64,000 bases of DNA. Origin: Pelomonas sp937871895 (GTDB lineage: Bacteria; Pseudomonadota; Gammaproteobacteria; Burkholderiales; Burkholderiaceae_C). Each line of letters opens with the position of its first letter. Position 1 is the first letter of the stretch. Below are positions 43,301 through 52,933 of this stretch, one piece after another. The stretch is from NCBI RefSeq assembly GCF_046348265.1, contig NZ_JAXMEO010000011.1; one strand, written 5' to 3'. A program made the position numbers and the translations under genes. The notes under the pieces were generated by a model. The model was given only the letters and a program-made list of their open reading frames with translations, was not told the origin of the DNA and ran no database searches.

Positions 43301-44227
43301 CACCAGCTCGCGCACAGGCAAGTGGCCCAGGTCCCAGCGGCCCACGTGGGGGTTGGCGAGGCGCAGGTGGAGGTGCTGGCGGGTGGTGTTGGCTTCGGGC
43401 GTGAGGCGCGCTTCACCCTCCAGCGCGGTGCGTGGCGCAGCGCTGTGCAGGGCGGCCAGGTCGAGCGCGTGGGTCTCGAGCGTGAAGGCGCCCAGCGGCC
43501 ACGGCGCAAAGGGCCGCACCAGGCCTTGGAGGGCGAGCGACTGGCCCTCGGCGTCCAGGCGTCCGGTGGTCTGCAGCGCGGCCAGCGGGCCTTGAGCCAG
43601 CAGCTCGCCGCGCCAGGCGGGCAGGTCGGTGCCGGCATCGGCGGGCCGGTTCTCGGGGCTGCTGACGCGCAAGGCCAGGCGGGTGCTCATGGGCGCGCTG
43701 CCGTCCACGGCCAGTTCGCCCGCGAGTTGCAGCTGCTGCCAGCGCAGGCGCTGCAGGGTGAAGGCGTGGCGGTCCCCCAGGGAGCCGGCCGCGCGCAGGT
43801 CTTGCAGTTGGACGCCGGCCAGGTCGAGCGCGGCGATCTCGATGGCGGCGACCTCGACGGCCACCGGCGAGCGCCAGGCCTGCAGCGGCGCGCTGGTGCT
43901 GGGTGTGGGGCTGGGGCGGAACAGCAATTGCTGCACGCTGAGGCGGTCGAGCTTGAGGCCGCCTGACTCCCAGCGCAGGCTGCGCCAGGCCAGGCCGCGC
44001 AGCTCGATCTGCTCGCCGGTGCTGAGCTTGAGCTGCAGGTGATCGGCCTCGAAGTCGCCCAGCAAGGGGCCACGCACGCCCTCGGCCTGCACCCCAGGCA
44101 ACTGCGTCAGCAGCAGCAGCGAGCCGCGCGAGGTGGCGAGCAGGCTGACGCCGGCGGCCAGCATGAGCAGAGCCGTGAGCCCAAAGGCGAGCAGGGCCCA
44201 CAGCAGGGTGCGAGCGGGCCGGCTCAT
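40355..44227 (-). CDS. tamB: Translocation and assembly module inner-membrane protein TamB
   Basis: 1290 residues, the usual size of TamB. N-terminal membrane anchor (TLLWALLAFGLTALLMLAAGVSLLATS), a very long repetitive beta-helical body of AsmA/TamB type (for example LRLANPHVGRWDLGHLPVRELVLDASF), and the conserved C-terminal DUF490 domain (GKIQTHGGQYLAYGQRLDIEQGELLFTGPYDNPALDVIATR...). TamB spans the periplasm and, with TamA, helps outer-membrane protein insertion or phospholipid transport. ATGA overlap with tamA. Its TAG stop codon lies within the CTAG flank of the MITE, so the element landed exactly at the gene end. Confidence 0.95.
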   Translation of the reverse strand: MSRPARTLLWALLAFGLTALLMLAAGVSLLATSRGSLLLLTQLPGVQAEGVRGPLLGDFEADHLQLKLSTGEQIELRGLAWRSLRWESGGLKLDRLSVQQLLFRPSPTPSTSAPLQAWRSPVAVEVAAIEIAALDLAGVQLQDLRAAGSLGDRHAFTLQRLRWQQLQLAGELAVDGSAPMSTRLALRVSSPENRPADAGTDLPAWRGELLAQGPLAALQTTGRLDAEGQSLALQGLVRPFAPWPLGAFTLETHALDLAALHSAAPRTALEGEARLTPEANTTRQHLHLRLANPHVGRWDLGHLPVRELVLDASFMPDELKALRIDALQARLGGDARITGRGQVSPDGRWQLQAQLDDLQPERLDARLVAGRLDGPVDLSGGGGQPLKLRFDLQGQRTPTPLRLRALLTHEGERWRLDEGEILAAGGRATLSGQLDPAGSSTFTGRLADFDPSRLWRGSLPAMRLNGQFDGQHSAQGSAARTALQLSLQDSKLAELPLSGQAKLERGATATPWGLQLQLKLGSADLTAQAQGRPENFEGRLRLQAPQLAELNTLKALHPALAHIAGKLKLDTSFALSHPNQAWRVVADGQGESSQLRWGEQGRLNQLQARWQLPALDSPGPLALDLKASGISLPGLQLNELQAQLDGNWAAHRLQLKAGGPSPLAGRQADTLALQADAQGGLEGLPDLQRLQWRGRLARVQLAPPRPGLPPLLEAQDLALQASAQGLDFAPAQADIAGARIAWQTLRWQPKDTGDEALLDLRLLPFDVSPLLARWQPDFGWTGDLRVGGSARWQWRAGRLDGDLLIERLGGDLRVQDDAGPLPLGLSDLRLAASHHDGVWRFAQGVAGQQLGNFVATQSLTSPGPWPDAHSVLDGVLQAQVDHLSRWGSWLPAGWRLGGRINGLARLSGRLGAPLWTGQVEGEGLSVRHALQGVDVGDGRILLKLDGDKARLEQFEAHAGQGLITATGDAELGAKPAARLQFQADRLQILGRADQRLVASGKALLSLTPESLQLKGQLRADQGRFDFSRADAPSLADDVVVQRGPVVTAERATRRAPTRTTQVDLDVDLGDAFHVLGRGLETQLRGKLHLGQRDNKLALTGKIQTHGGQYLAYGQRLDIEQGELLFTGPYDNPALDVIATRPNTDTRVGVRITGTALAPRVALFSEPELSETEKLSWLLLGRGPDGLGRTDAALLQRAAVALLAGEGGSGRSLRSLGLDELSVARADDDTRTTIVRLGRQLSQRWYVGYERSLNATTGSWQLIYRIAQRFTLRAQSGDDNALDLIWQWRWN

Positions 44228-46038
44228 AGCGCAATGCCGACACTAAAGTGCAGCCGCCAGCGCCCGGTCTGCTCGGCGCGCGCCAGGTCCACCTTGAGCG
44301 GCCCCACCGGGCTGCGCCAGCGCAGGCCGGCGCCCCAGCCGATCTGGGGCCGGTAGCTGCCCCAGGAGGTGGCGGCCTGGCCGGCGTCGATGAAGACGGC
44401 GCCCATCAGCTGCGGCATCGCGAGGTTGAAGGGCCGGGCGGCTTCCACGCTGGCGGTGGCCATCACGCGGCCGCCCACCACGGCGGGGCTGCCGTTGACG
44501 ATGGCCTGGGGCCCGAGGCTGTGGAAGGCGTAGCCACGCACCGAGTCGTCACCCCCGGCGCGCCACAGCAGTTTTTCGGGCAGGGCCACCTGGCCGGCAC
44601 CCAGCACCTGGGCGGCTTCAATGCGGGCCGAGCCAAACCAGTGGGCCCCCAGCGGCCTGAAGACGCCCAGCTTGAACTGCGCACGCGCGAAGCCGGCGCT
44701 GCCCCCGTCGTCTCGGGCCATGCCCGCACCCACGAGCAGCAGCCCGTGGTGGCCGTCGAGCGGCAACAGCACGTTGTCGAGCCGGCGCTCGATCCACTGC
44801 CGGTTGAGCGACACGGCGGCGCGCCGGTCGATGCAGCCGGTGCGCTCCTCGCGGGAGCGCAGCAGCTCGGCATAGGTGAGCTGCTCGTCGTCGGTGGTGT
44901 CGCGCAGCCAGCCCAGGCGCAGGCCGAGGCTGGTGCTGATCTGGTCGCCCGAGCGGTCCTGCTCGTACTGCATGGAGGCGAGGCGGCGGGTGAAGTCTTC
45001 CTGCGGGTGGGAGCTGAGCTCGAACTCGGCGGTGCGCAGCTCGCGCCCCAGCTCCAGCTTGCTGCGGGCGCGCAATGGCAGGCCCAGAGGCTGGCGGTTG
45101 AGGTACTCCAGCCCCACGCGCTGCCCGGCATTGGCGTGGTAGCCGACCGAGGTGGTGGCCTGCTGCTGTGGCGCCTCGCGCAGGCTGACCAAGACGGGGT
45201 AGAGGCCATCGGGCCCGGGCTCGTCCAGCAGCAGCTGCACGCGTGCGGCGTCGAAGAGCTGGGTCTTGACCAGGCGCTCCTGGAAGTCGAGCAGGCGGGA
45301 CTCCAGGTAGCGGTCGCCGCTCTGGAAGCCGGCCAGGCGCTGGACGACGCTCTCGCTGTGGCGCTCCAGCCCTTCAATGCGCAAGCTGCCGAGCCGCGCG
45401 CGCACGCCGGGCTGCAGGCGCAGGCTGAGCTGGGCTCGGGCGGCCTCGGGGTCCACGTCGGCGCGGGTCTCGTCCCAGCGCGCCAGCGGAAAGCCACCCG
45501 CGCGCAGGCGCTGCAGGGTGGCACTCTTGGCGGCGCTCCAGGCGGCCTGGGTGAAGGCGTCGCCTTCGTGCAGAGACCACGCCTGCCGCGCCATCTGCAG
45601 CACGGCTTGCTGGTCGGGTTCCGGCAGTGGCGCCTCGGCAGCCAGGTCGAGCTGCAAGCCACTCACGCGGGTGAGGGGGCCGGGCTCGACGACGAGGCGC
45701 AGGTCGCCAGGGCGCTCGTCGGTTTGCTCGACCCGGGCGGTGGCGTTGAAGTAGCCCTCGGTCTCCAGCAGCGCACGGGCCTCGGCGGGTGTGGCGCGCA
45801 CCAGGCGCTGCAGTTCGGCGGCCCCCAGAGGCACGCTGCTGGCGCGGAAGCGGGCGAGGTCGAGGTGGGTGTCGAGCAGCTCGCGCAGGCTGCTCTGGCT
45901 GACGTCGATGCTGAGGCGGTATTCCGCCGCCACCACCGGGGCGGGTGTGCCGGCGACCGGCGGGGGCGGCGAGCTGGCGCAGCCAGCCAGCAGCAGGATC
46001 CAGAGAGCAGCACTGGCCGCCCGTGCAGACACGATCAT
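44224..46038 (-). CDS. tamA: BamA/TamA family outer-membrane protein
   Basis: 604 residues. Signal sequence ILLLAGCASSPPPP has a lipobox, which is not expected for classical TamA but may simply be cleaved by signal peptidase I. Then POTRA-like domains (about 40-270: EYRLSIDV..., GPLTRVSGLQLDL, LGSLRIEGLERHSESVVQRL) and a C-terminal Omp85 barrel with the family signatures GGDDSVRGYAFHSLGP and WGAGLRWRSPVGPLKVDLA. Partner of TamB encoded immediately downstream; gene order tamA-tamB is the standard one. Overlaps the VWA gene upstream by four bases. Confidence 0.94.
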   Translation of the reverse strand: MIVSARAASAALWILLLAGCASSPPPPVAGTPAPVVAAEYRLSIDVSQSSLRELLDTHLDLARFRASSVPLGAAELQRLVRATPAEARALLETEGYFNATARVEQTDERPGDLRLVVEPGPLTRVSGLQLDLAAEAPLPEPDQQAVLQMARQAWSLHEGDAFTQAAWSAAKSATLQRLRAGGFPLARWDETRADVDPEAARAQLSLRLQPGVRARLGSLRIEGLERHSESVVQRLAGFQSGDRYLESRLLDFQERLVKTQLFDAARVQLLLDEPGPDGLYPVLVSLREAPQQQATTSVGYHANAGQRVGLEYLNRQPLGLPLRARSKLELGRELRTAEFELSSHPQEDFTRRLASMQYEQDRSGDQISTSLGLRLGWLRDTTDDEQLTYAELLRSREERTGCIDRRAAVSLNRQWIERRLDNVLLPLDGHHGLLLVGAGMARDDGGSAGFARAQFKLGVFRPLGAHWFGSARIEAAQVLGAGQVALPEKLLWRAGGDDSVRGYAFHSLGPQAIVNGSPAVVGGRVMATASVEAARPFNLAMPQLMGAVFIDAGQAATSWGSYRPQIGWGAGLRWRSPVGPLKVDLARAEQTGRWRLHFSVGIAL

Positions 46039-47216
46039 TTCGAGAGCAATCGCATCGCCCCCTCCAGGCCGCTCAGAGTGAGCGGGAACATGCGCTGGCG
46101 CACGATCTGCTGGATGAGGGAGATGCTTTGACGGTACTGCCAGACGCCCTGGGGTTCAGGGTTGATCCAGGCGTGGTGCGGGAAGGCGTTGACGAGGCGC
46201 TGCAGCCATTCGGCGCCGGGCTCCTCGTTGTTGTATTCGACGCTGCCGCCGGGCTGCAGGATCTCGTAGGGGCTCATGGTGGCGTCGCCCACGAAGATCA
46301 GCTTGTAGTCGCGGTTGAACTTGTGGATGAGGTCCCAAGTGGAGAGCTTCTCGGCGTAGCGGCGGCGGTTGTTCTTCCAGACGTGGTCGTAGACGCAGTT
46401 GTGGAAGTAATAGAACTCCAGGTGCTTGAACTCGGCCTTGACGGCCGAGAACAGCTCCTCGACGCGATGGATGTGCTCGTCCATGGTGCCGCCCACGTCC
46501 ATCAAGAGCAGGACCTTGACCTTGTTGTGGCGCTCGGGCTGCATGCGGATGTCCAGCAGGCCGGCGTTGGCGGCGGTGCCGTGGATGGTGCCGTCGAGGT
46601 CCAGCTCCAGCTCGGAGCCCTCGCGCGCAAAGCGGCGCAGGCGGCGCAGCGCGACCTTGATGTTGCGGGTGCCTAGCTCAACGCCGTCGTCATAGTCGCG
46701 GTAGGCGCGTTGCTCCCAGACCTTGACGGCGCTCTTGTTGCCTCCTTTGCCGCCGATGCGAATGCCCTGCGGGTTGAAGCCACCGTTGCCAAAAGGGCTG
46801 GTGCCGCCGGTGCCAATCCACTTGCTGCCGCCCTCGTGGCGTTCTTGCTGCTCTTCGAGACGTTTTTTGAGCGTCTCCATCAGCTCGTCCCAGCCCATCT
46901 TCTCGATCGCGGCTTTCTGTTCGGGCGTGAGTTCAAGCTCCAGCGTCTTCTTGAGCCAGTCGAGCGGCAGCTCGGTCTTGAAGTCGGTCAGCATCTCGAC
47001 GCCCTTGAAGTAGGCGGCAAAGGCGCGGTCGAACTTGTCGAACTGGGTTTCGTCCTTGACCAGGCAGGCGCGAGAGAGGTGATAGAAGTCGTCGATGGAG
47101 GCCCAGCCTTCAGCGCCGATCACCTTGGCCTGCAGGGCTTCCAGCAGGGTCAGGTACTCGGGCACTGTCACCTTGAGCTGGGCGGCGCGCAGCGTGTAGA
47201 AGAACTGGGTGAGCAT
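46035..47216 (-). CDS. CoxE-like VWA domain protein
   Basis: 393 residues from ATG 47216 (an upstream ATG at 47285 would overlap the peptidase gene). N-terminal helical half (LTQFFYTLRAAQLKVTVPEYLTLLEALQ), charged middle with a Gly-rich linker (GTGGTSPFGNGGFNPQGIRIGGKGG), then a VWA domain with the CoxE-type metal site LLLMDVGGTMDEHI and GDATMSPYEI. Such proteins act with MoxR AAA+ ATPases as metal-dependent adaptors in protein maturation; a MoxR gene lies 2.7 kb upstream on the same strand. ATGA overlap with tamA may be only transcriptional convenience. Client protein unknown. Confidence 0.9.
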   Translation of the reverse strand: MLTQFFYTLRAAQLKVTVPEYLTLLEALQAKVIGAEGWASIDDFYHLSRACLVKDETQFDKFDRAFAAYFKGVEMLTDFKTELPLDWLKKTLELELTPEQKAAIEKMGWDELMETLKKRLEEQQERHEGGSKWIGTGGTSPFGNGGFNPQGIRIGGKGGNKSAVKVWEQRAYRDYDDGVELGTRNIKVALRRLRRFAREGSELELDLDGTIHGTAANAGLLDIRMQPERHNKVKVLLLMDVGGTMDEHIHRVEELFSAVKAEFKHLEFYYFHNCVYDHVWKNNRRRYAEKLSTWDLIHKFNRDYKLIFVGDATMSPYEILQPGGSVEYNNEEPGAEWLQRLVNAFPHHAWINPEPQGVWQYRQSISLIQQIVRQRMFPLTLSGLEGAMRLLSK

Positions 47217-47241
47217 GGCGGTGCCGATTTTCCCAGGGCCG

Positions 47242-49242
47242 TCAGCGGCTGCGGGCCTTGGGGGCATGCAAGGCCAGCCAGTCAAACACCTCGCGGTACC
47301 AAAGGCGGCTGTTGCGCGGTTTCAAGATCCAGTGGTTCTCGTCAGGGAACCACACCAGCCGCGCCGGCACGCCGAGGCTCTTGAGCGTGTTGTAGTAGGC
47401 CAAGCCCTGGGCGTCGGGCACGCGGTAATCCTGCGCGCCATGGCTGACCAGGGTCGGCGTGCGCGCGCCGGCAATGTGGGCCGCGGGGTTCTGGCGGGCG
47501 ACCTGGGCGGGGTCGTCAAAGTAGCGGGCGCCCAGCTCCTGGTGGTGCCAGCCATAGGCGTCGTCGGCGTACATGGCCTGCCAGTCAAAGGCCCCTGCAT
47601 GGCAGATGTAGGCCTGGTAGCGGCCGGGCGACACATGCGCGTTCATCCAGGCCACCATGTAACCGCCATAGCTGCCGCCGGCGGCGCTGATGCGCGCGCC
47701 ATCAACCCAGCGCTGCTGCAGCAGCCACGTCGTGGTGGCCTCGATGTCCTGCAACTCCAGCTCGGCCCAGCGGTGGGTGATGCTGTCGAGGAAGGCATGG
47801 CCGAAGCTGGACGAACCGTGGTAGTTGACGCAGGCAACGACGTAGCCCTGAGCGGCAAAGGCCTGGTGGTTCCAGCGCCAGTGCCAGCTGTCACCAAAGC
47901 AGGTGTGCGGGCCGCCGTGGATGAGATGCAGCACCGGGTACTTGCGGCGCGGGTCGAAGCCGGGCGGGAAGACGAGCCAGGTCTGCACCGGGTCACCCAG
48001 GGCGCCTTCCATCCAATGCTCCTTGGCCTCGCCGAAGCGGTGGCGGGCCAGCAGGGCATCGTTGAAGTGCTCGATGCGGCGTGGGCCTTCGTCGGTCAGC
48101 ACCGAGAGGCGAGGTGGGTGGTGCAGGCTGTCATGCTGGACGACGCAGGTCTGGGCCTGCAGGTCAAAGGCGCCGACGTGGCCGCCACGGCACAGGCAGT
48201 CCACCTCGCCGCTGGGCAGCTGCATCTGCCAGAGGTGGCGGCGGCCTTGGTCTTCGGCGGCAAAGACGATGGCGTCGTCTTCAGGTGCCCAATGCAGCGG
48301 CGCGGCGATGTCGCGGTCCCAGGCGGCGCCGCAGATGGCCCAGTGGCCGTGAACGTCGAGCACGCCGAGCTGGTTGGGCGCCGTGTGGCGCAGGCCCTGA
48401 GGGCTCGCGAGGAAGGCCAGGTAGCGCCCGCTGTGGCTGTAGCGAGGGGCGTCGAAGTGCCAGTCGTTGTCCTGCAGCAGCACGCGGTGCTGGCGGCTGC
48501 GCACCTCGATCTCGGCCAGCGCAAAGCGGTTCTCGCAGGCGGGTTCGGCTGCGGGGTCGAAAGCGAAGACCAGGCGCCGGCCATCGGGGGCGATGTCGTA
48601 GGCATCGGCGCTGTGGTCCATGCGGCCGAGTTCGAGCGTCGTGCCTTCGAAGAGGTCGCGCACGCGGCCCGTGGCGGTGTCGAGCACATGCAGGTGCAGT
48701 GCGCGGCCCTGGGGGAGGTTGTGGTCCCACCAGCGGTAGAGCGTGTCGTCGGTGACGTAGGCGCTGTCCTTGCGCTCGCGCTCAACCTGCATGCGCGGGC
48801 CTTGCGCGGCGTGCTTCAGCTCGGGCCAGACCCAAGCGGCAAAGGCGATGTGCCGGCCGTCCGGGAACCACTTGAAGGACTCGATGCCGGTGGGCAGCGC
48901 GGCGGCGCGGCGGGCCTCGCCGCCGTCGGGGGCGATCAGGTAGAGCTGGGGCTCGGCATCGGCCTTGCCGTCGCTGTGGCGCTTGGCGATGAAGGCGATC
49001 TGATCGCCGCGTGGGCTCCAGCGCGGGGTGTGGTCCTTGTCGCCGGCCTCGGTCAGGCGGCGCGGGCGGCCACCGAGCGTCGAGAGCAGGTAGAGGCTGC
49101 TGCGGCTGCGGTTTTCCTCCATCGAGGGCTGGCTGACGCAGACCACGGCCTGACCGCCGTCGGGCGAGAGGCTGGGCTCGCCGACGCGGGCGAGGGACCA
49201 GAGAGCATCGGCGTCAAAGACTGGGAGCGGGCGAGACGGCAT
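47242..49242 (-). CDS. S9 family serine peptidase (prolyl oligopeptidase-like)
   Basis: 666 residues from ATG 49242; the frame is open to 49329 but the domain starts MPSRPLPVFDADALWSLARVGEPSLSPDG. N-terminal beta-propeller with PD40-like repeats (HTPRWSPRGDQIAFIAKRH) and a C-terminal alpha/beta hydrolase: HGGPHTCFGDSWHWRWNHQAFAAQGYVV, nucleophile Ser in AAGGSYGGYMVAW, catalytic His in WFPDENHWILKPRN. No signal peptide, so cytoplasmic; likely an acylaminoacyl- or dipeptidyl-type peptidase cleaving short peptides. Same strand as GNAT and MoxR genes, 36-base gap to the GNAT stop. Confidence 0.92.
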   Translation of the reverse strand: MPSRPLPVFDADALWSLARVGEPSLSPDGGQAVVCVSQPSMEENRSRSSLYLLSTLGGRPRRLTEAGDKDHTPRWSPRGDQIAFIAKRHSDGKADAEPQLYLIAPDGGEARRAAALPTGIESFKWFPDGRHIAFAAWVWPELKHAAQGPRMQVERERKDSAYVTDDTLYRWWDHNLPQGRALHLHVLDTATGRVRDLFEGTTLELGRMDHSADAYDIAPDGRRLVFAFDPAAEPACENRFALAEIEVRSRQHRVLLQDNDWHFDAPRYSHSGRYLAFLASPQGLRHTAPNQLGVLDVHGHWAICGAAWDRDIAAPLHWAPEDDAIVFAAEDQGRRHLWQMQLPSGEVDCLCRGGHVGAFDLQAQTCVVQHDSLHHPPRLSVLTDEGPRRIEHFNDALLARHRFGEAKEHWMEGALGDPVQTWLVFPPGFDPRRKYPVLHLIHGGPHTCFGDSWHWRWNHQAFAAQGYVVACVNYHGSSSFGHAFLDSITHRWAELELQDIEATTTWLLQQRWVDGARISAAGGSYGGYMVAWMNAHVSPGRYQAYICHAGAFDWQAMYADDAYGWHHQELGARYFDDPAQVARQNPAAHIAGARTPTLVSHGAQDYRVPDAQGLAYYNTLKSLGVPARLVWFPDENHWILKPRNSRLWYREVFDWLALHAPKARSR

Positions 49243-49277
49243 AGGGAAGCCCGTGGGGCAAAGCGATTTGAGGGCGG

Positions 49278-49870
49278 TCAGCGCGGCCGGCTCAGCTGCC
49301 ACTGCAGGTGGGCCTTGATCTCGGGCCACTCGCCGGCGGTGATGCTGTACATGACGGTGTCACGCACGGTGCCATCGCGCCGCAGCGTGTGGTGGCGCAG
49401 CACGCCATCGCGCTTGGCGCCGAGGCGCTCGATGGCGCGCTGCGAGGCGAGGTTGAAGTTGTCGGTTCGGAAGCCCACCAACTCGGCGTCCAGGACCTCG
49501 AATGCGTGGGTGAGCAGCAGCAGCTTGGTGGTGGTGTTCACGGCGGTGCGCTGCACGCGGCGTGCGTACCAGGTCCAGCCGATCTCCAGCCGGTCAATCA
49601 CCGGGACGATGTCGTGATAGCTGGTGCAGCCCAGCACCTTGCCGTTGTGGGCGTCGAGCACGGCAAAAGGCAGGCGGTGGCCCTCGGCCTGGCCCTGCAG
49701 GGCTTTCTCGACATAGGCCTGGGTCTCGGCCGGTTTGGGGACGCTGGTGAAGCGCAGGTTCCAGAGCTCGCCATCGGCTGCCGCGCTTTGCAGGCCATCC
49801 ACGTGGGCCAGCGAGAGGGGCACGAGCCGGAGGTGCTCAGCCTCCAGCGTCACGGGTTGCACGTCCAGCA

Positions 49871-49871
<1 letters not shown>
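49278..49871 (-). CDS. GNAT N-acetyltransferase (RimJ/RimL-like)
   Basis: 197 residues. GNAT fold of the Acetyltransf_3 group: LRLVPLSLAHVDGL start, LGCTSYHDIVPVIDRLEIGWTWY, the acetyl-CoA loop region RVQRTAVNTTTKLLLLTHAFEVL and NFNLASQRAIERLGAKRDGVLR. Relatives acetylate N-termini of ribosomal proteins or detoxify small amines; the substrate here is unknown. Start overlaps the moxR stop (TGATG on the minus strand). Confidence 0.9.
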
Positions 49872-50725
<854 letters not shown>

Positions 50726-50772
50726 GGGAGCAGCAGGCCCTCGCAGTCGGAAAATGAGTATAGGGGTCGCCC

Positions 50773-50778
50773 TATAAT
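50773..50778 (+). promoter_or_regulatory. Consensus -10 box of the cytochrome c4 promoter
   Basis: TATAAT, a perfect sigma-70 -10 hexamer, 32 bases before the start codon and inside the 84-base divergent gap to moxR. No good -35 hexamer is seen 16-18 bases upstream, so activation by a regulator is possible. Confidence 0.6.
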
Positions 50779-50809
50779 CACGCCCGCTCAAGACTGGACC
50801 CCTGGCACC

Positions 50810-51454
50810 ATGAAACAACTGATGAAGATTTCGCTCGTCCTGGCTGCGTTGGCTGGAAGCTTTTCCGTGCAAGCGCAGGATGTGAAGGCGGGCGAGAAGA
50901 AGATTGCCATGTGCATTGGCTGCCATGGCATCGTCGGCTATCAAGCCACCTTCCCCGAGATCTACAAGGTGCCGATGATTGCGGGGCAGAGCGCCAAGTA
51001 CATCGTGTCCGCCCTGCAAGCCTATGCCAAGGGTGACCGCAAGCACCCGACCATGCGCGGGATCGCGCAGTCCCTGACTGAACAGGACATGGCTGATGTG
51101 GCTGCCTACTACGAGCAGCAAGCCAAGGCCCCCGCCGCGCCCGACACGGCCTCCGCCGCCCCTGAGGCCGTGGCCAAGCTGCTGGAGAAGGGTGCTTGCG
51201 CGTCCTGCCACGGCGCCAACTTCAGCAAGCCCATCGACGGCACTTATCCCAAGCTGGCTGGCCAGCACGCCGACTACCTGGCCGCCGCGCTGCGCGCCTA
51301 CAAGACCGAAGGCAACCCCAACGTCGGCCGCGGCAATGCCATCATGGCCGGCCAAGCCAAGCAGTTCAGCAATGCTGAGCTCAAGAGCATTGCCGCCTAC
51401 CTGGCCAGCCTGCCGTCTGAACTCAAGACCGTGCCGCAGAGCAAGTTCCGCTGA
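50810..51454 (+). CDS. Diheme cytochrome c4-like protein
   Basis: 214 residues with a signal peptide (cleavage after SVQAQD). Two similar cytochrome c domains, each with CXXCH: CIGCHG (near residue 35) and CASCHG (near residue 133), and distal methionines in PTMRGIAQ and NAIMAGQA. The repeats YIVSALQAYAKGDRKHPTM and YLAAALRAYKTEGNPNV show the internal duplication. Cytochromes c4 pass electrons from the bc1 complex to terminal oxidases in the periplasm. A strong -10 box precedes it and a good terminator follows, so it is monocistronic. Confidence 0.94.
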   Translation: MKQLMKISLVLAALAGSFSVQAQDVKAGEKKIAMCIGCHGIVGYQATFPEIYKVPMIAGQSAKYIVSALQAYAKGDRKHPTMRGIAQSLTEQDMADVAAYYEQQAKAPAAPDTASAAPEAVAKLLEKGACASCHGANFSKPIDGTYPKLAGQHADYLAAALRAYKTEGNPNVGRGNAIMAGQAKQFSNAELKSIAAYLASLPSELKTVPQSKFR

Positions 51455-51476
51455 CACCTTCGCGACACCCAAAACG

Positions 51477-51503
51477 ACCGCCTCCGACGAGGCGGTTTTT
51501 TTT
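51477..51503 (+). terminator. Rho-independent terminator after cytochrome c4
   Basis: Stem ACCGCCT (51477-51483), loop CCGACG, stem AGGCGGT (51490-51496), continuing into a run of eight T. It lies 22 bases beyond the stop. Confidence 0.92.
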
Positions 51504-51574
51504 CGCGTTTCTGGTGCATGGCGCAGGCCATGGCCGTGCCCACTCCAGGGCCTCAAGGCCATACTGCGCGACCA

Positions 51575-52822
51575 ATGCTGAAGCGGATCGCGACCTCTGA
51601 CGTCAAGTTGGGCATGTACCTGCACTCAATGGAGGGTGCATGGCTGTCCCATCCTTTCTGGCGCACGCGCTTCGTGCTGGCGGATCCGGCGGACCTTGTT
51701 GCGCTCAAGGCCAGTGCCGTCCAGGCGGTGTGGATTGACGCGTCCAAAGGCGCCGATGTGGCCGACCCTGAACCCGCCAAGCCCTCGCCGCAGCGGTCGC
51801 CCCCGCCGTCGCTCGCACCGGCCGCCCCCATCGCTGCGCCGGCTCCGGCACCGCGTCCGCCCGAGGCACGCACCTCGATCGAATCTGAATTTGAACGCGC
51901 CGCCCAGGTGCTGAACCGCTCGCGCGTGGCCGTCACAGCCATGTTCAACGAGGCGCGGCTGGGCAAGGCGGTGGACACCGAGCGCTGCCTGCCCATCGTG
52001 GACGAGGTGGCGGGCTCGGTGGCTCGCAACCCGGCGGCCTTCATGTCGCTGGCGCGGCTCAAGAACAAGGACGACTACACCTACATGCACTCGGTCGCCG
52101 TGTGCGCGCTGATGGTGGGTCTGGCCCGGCAGTTGGGCCTCAATGAAGAGCAGACCCGCGAAGCAGGGCTGGCGGGCCTGCTGCACGACATCGGCAAAAT
52201 GGCGATGCCGCTCGACATCCTGAACAAGCCGGGCACGCTGACGGACGCTGAATTCGACGTCATCCGCAGTCACCCGGAGCGTGGCTATGAAATGCTCAAG
52301 GGCAGCGACGGCGTGACTGAAGGCGCGCTGGACGTGGCCTTGCACCATCACGAGAAGATGGACGGCACCGGCTACCCGCACGCGCTGGCCGGCGACAAGC
52401 TCACCTTGCTGGCCCGCATGGGCGCGGTGTGCGACGTCTATGACGCCATCACCTCGTCGCGGCCCTACAAGGCCGCGTGGGACCCAGCAGGTTCCATCCA
52501 GCGCATGGCGCAGTGGCAGGGCCATTTCGACAGCAATGTGTTCTCGGCCTTTGTGCGCTGCGTGGGCATCTACCCGGTGGGCACCTTGGTGCGCCTGCAG
52601 TCTGGCCGCCTGGCCGTGGTGCTGGACCAGAACCCGGCGGCGCTGGTGTCGCCGCGTGTGAAGGTGTTCTTCTCGACCAAGTCGAACATGCCGATCCCGA
52701 TCACCACGATCGACCTCGCCGCCCAGGGCGTGACGGACAAGATCGTTGGCCGCGAGCCGCCCGAGAACTTCGGCTTCAAGCACCTGGACGACCTCTGGAA
52801 GCCGGCCCTGCCTGGGCGCTGA
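51575..52822 (+). CDS. HD-GYP c-di-GMP phosphodiesterase
   Basis: 415 residues from ATG 51575 (51518 would add 19 unlike residues next to the terminator). N-terminal DUF3391-like segment (LKRIATSDVKLGMYLHSMEGAWLSHPFWRTRF), a Pro/Ala linker, then an HD-GYP domain with HSVAVCALM, LLHDIGKMAMP, HPERGYEML, HHHEKMDGTGYP and DVYDAITSSRPYK, all metal and catalytic residues present. Predicted to degrade c-di-GMP, opposing the diguanylate cyclase at 9581. Cytoplasmic, no response-regulator domain. Confidence 0.95.
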   Translation: MLKRIATSDVKLGMYLHSMEGAWLSHPFWRTRFVLADPADLVALKASAVQAVWIDASKGADVADPEPAKPSPQRSPPPSLAPAAPIAAPAPAPRPPEARTSIESEFERAAQVLNRSRVAVTAMFNEARLGKAVDTERCLPIVDEVAGSVARNPAAFMSLARLKNKDDYTYMHSVAVCALMVGLARQLGLNEEQTREAGLAGLLHDIGKMAMPLDILNKPGTLTDAEFDVIRSHPERGYEMLKGSDGVTEGALDVALHHHEKMDGTGYPHALAGDKLTLLARMGAVCDVYDAITSSRPYKAAWDPAGSIQRMAQWQGHFDSNVFSAFVRCVGIYPVGTLVRLQSGRLAVVLDQNPAALVSPRVKVFFSTKSNMPIPITTIDLAAQGVTDKIVGREPPENFGFKHLDDLWKPALPGR

Positions 52823-52861
52823 GGCTCTGCCCAGGACGCCGCTCCGGACACCGCCTTCTGG

Positions 52862-52882
52862 GCCCCTTCTGCGGGGCAGTTT
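52862..52882 (+). terminator. Weak hairpin after the HD-GYP gene
   Basis: GCCCC (52862-52866, first base G) pairs with GGGGC (52873-52877) around six bases and is followed by AGTTT. Only a short T run, so termination may be inefficient. Confidence 0.4.
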
Positions 52883-52933
52883 CAAGCATCGACACAGCCG
52901 GGTTCAGCAGACACTTTGCGCATGTGCGCCTTG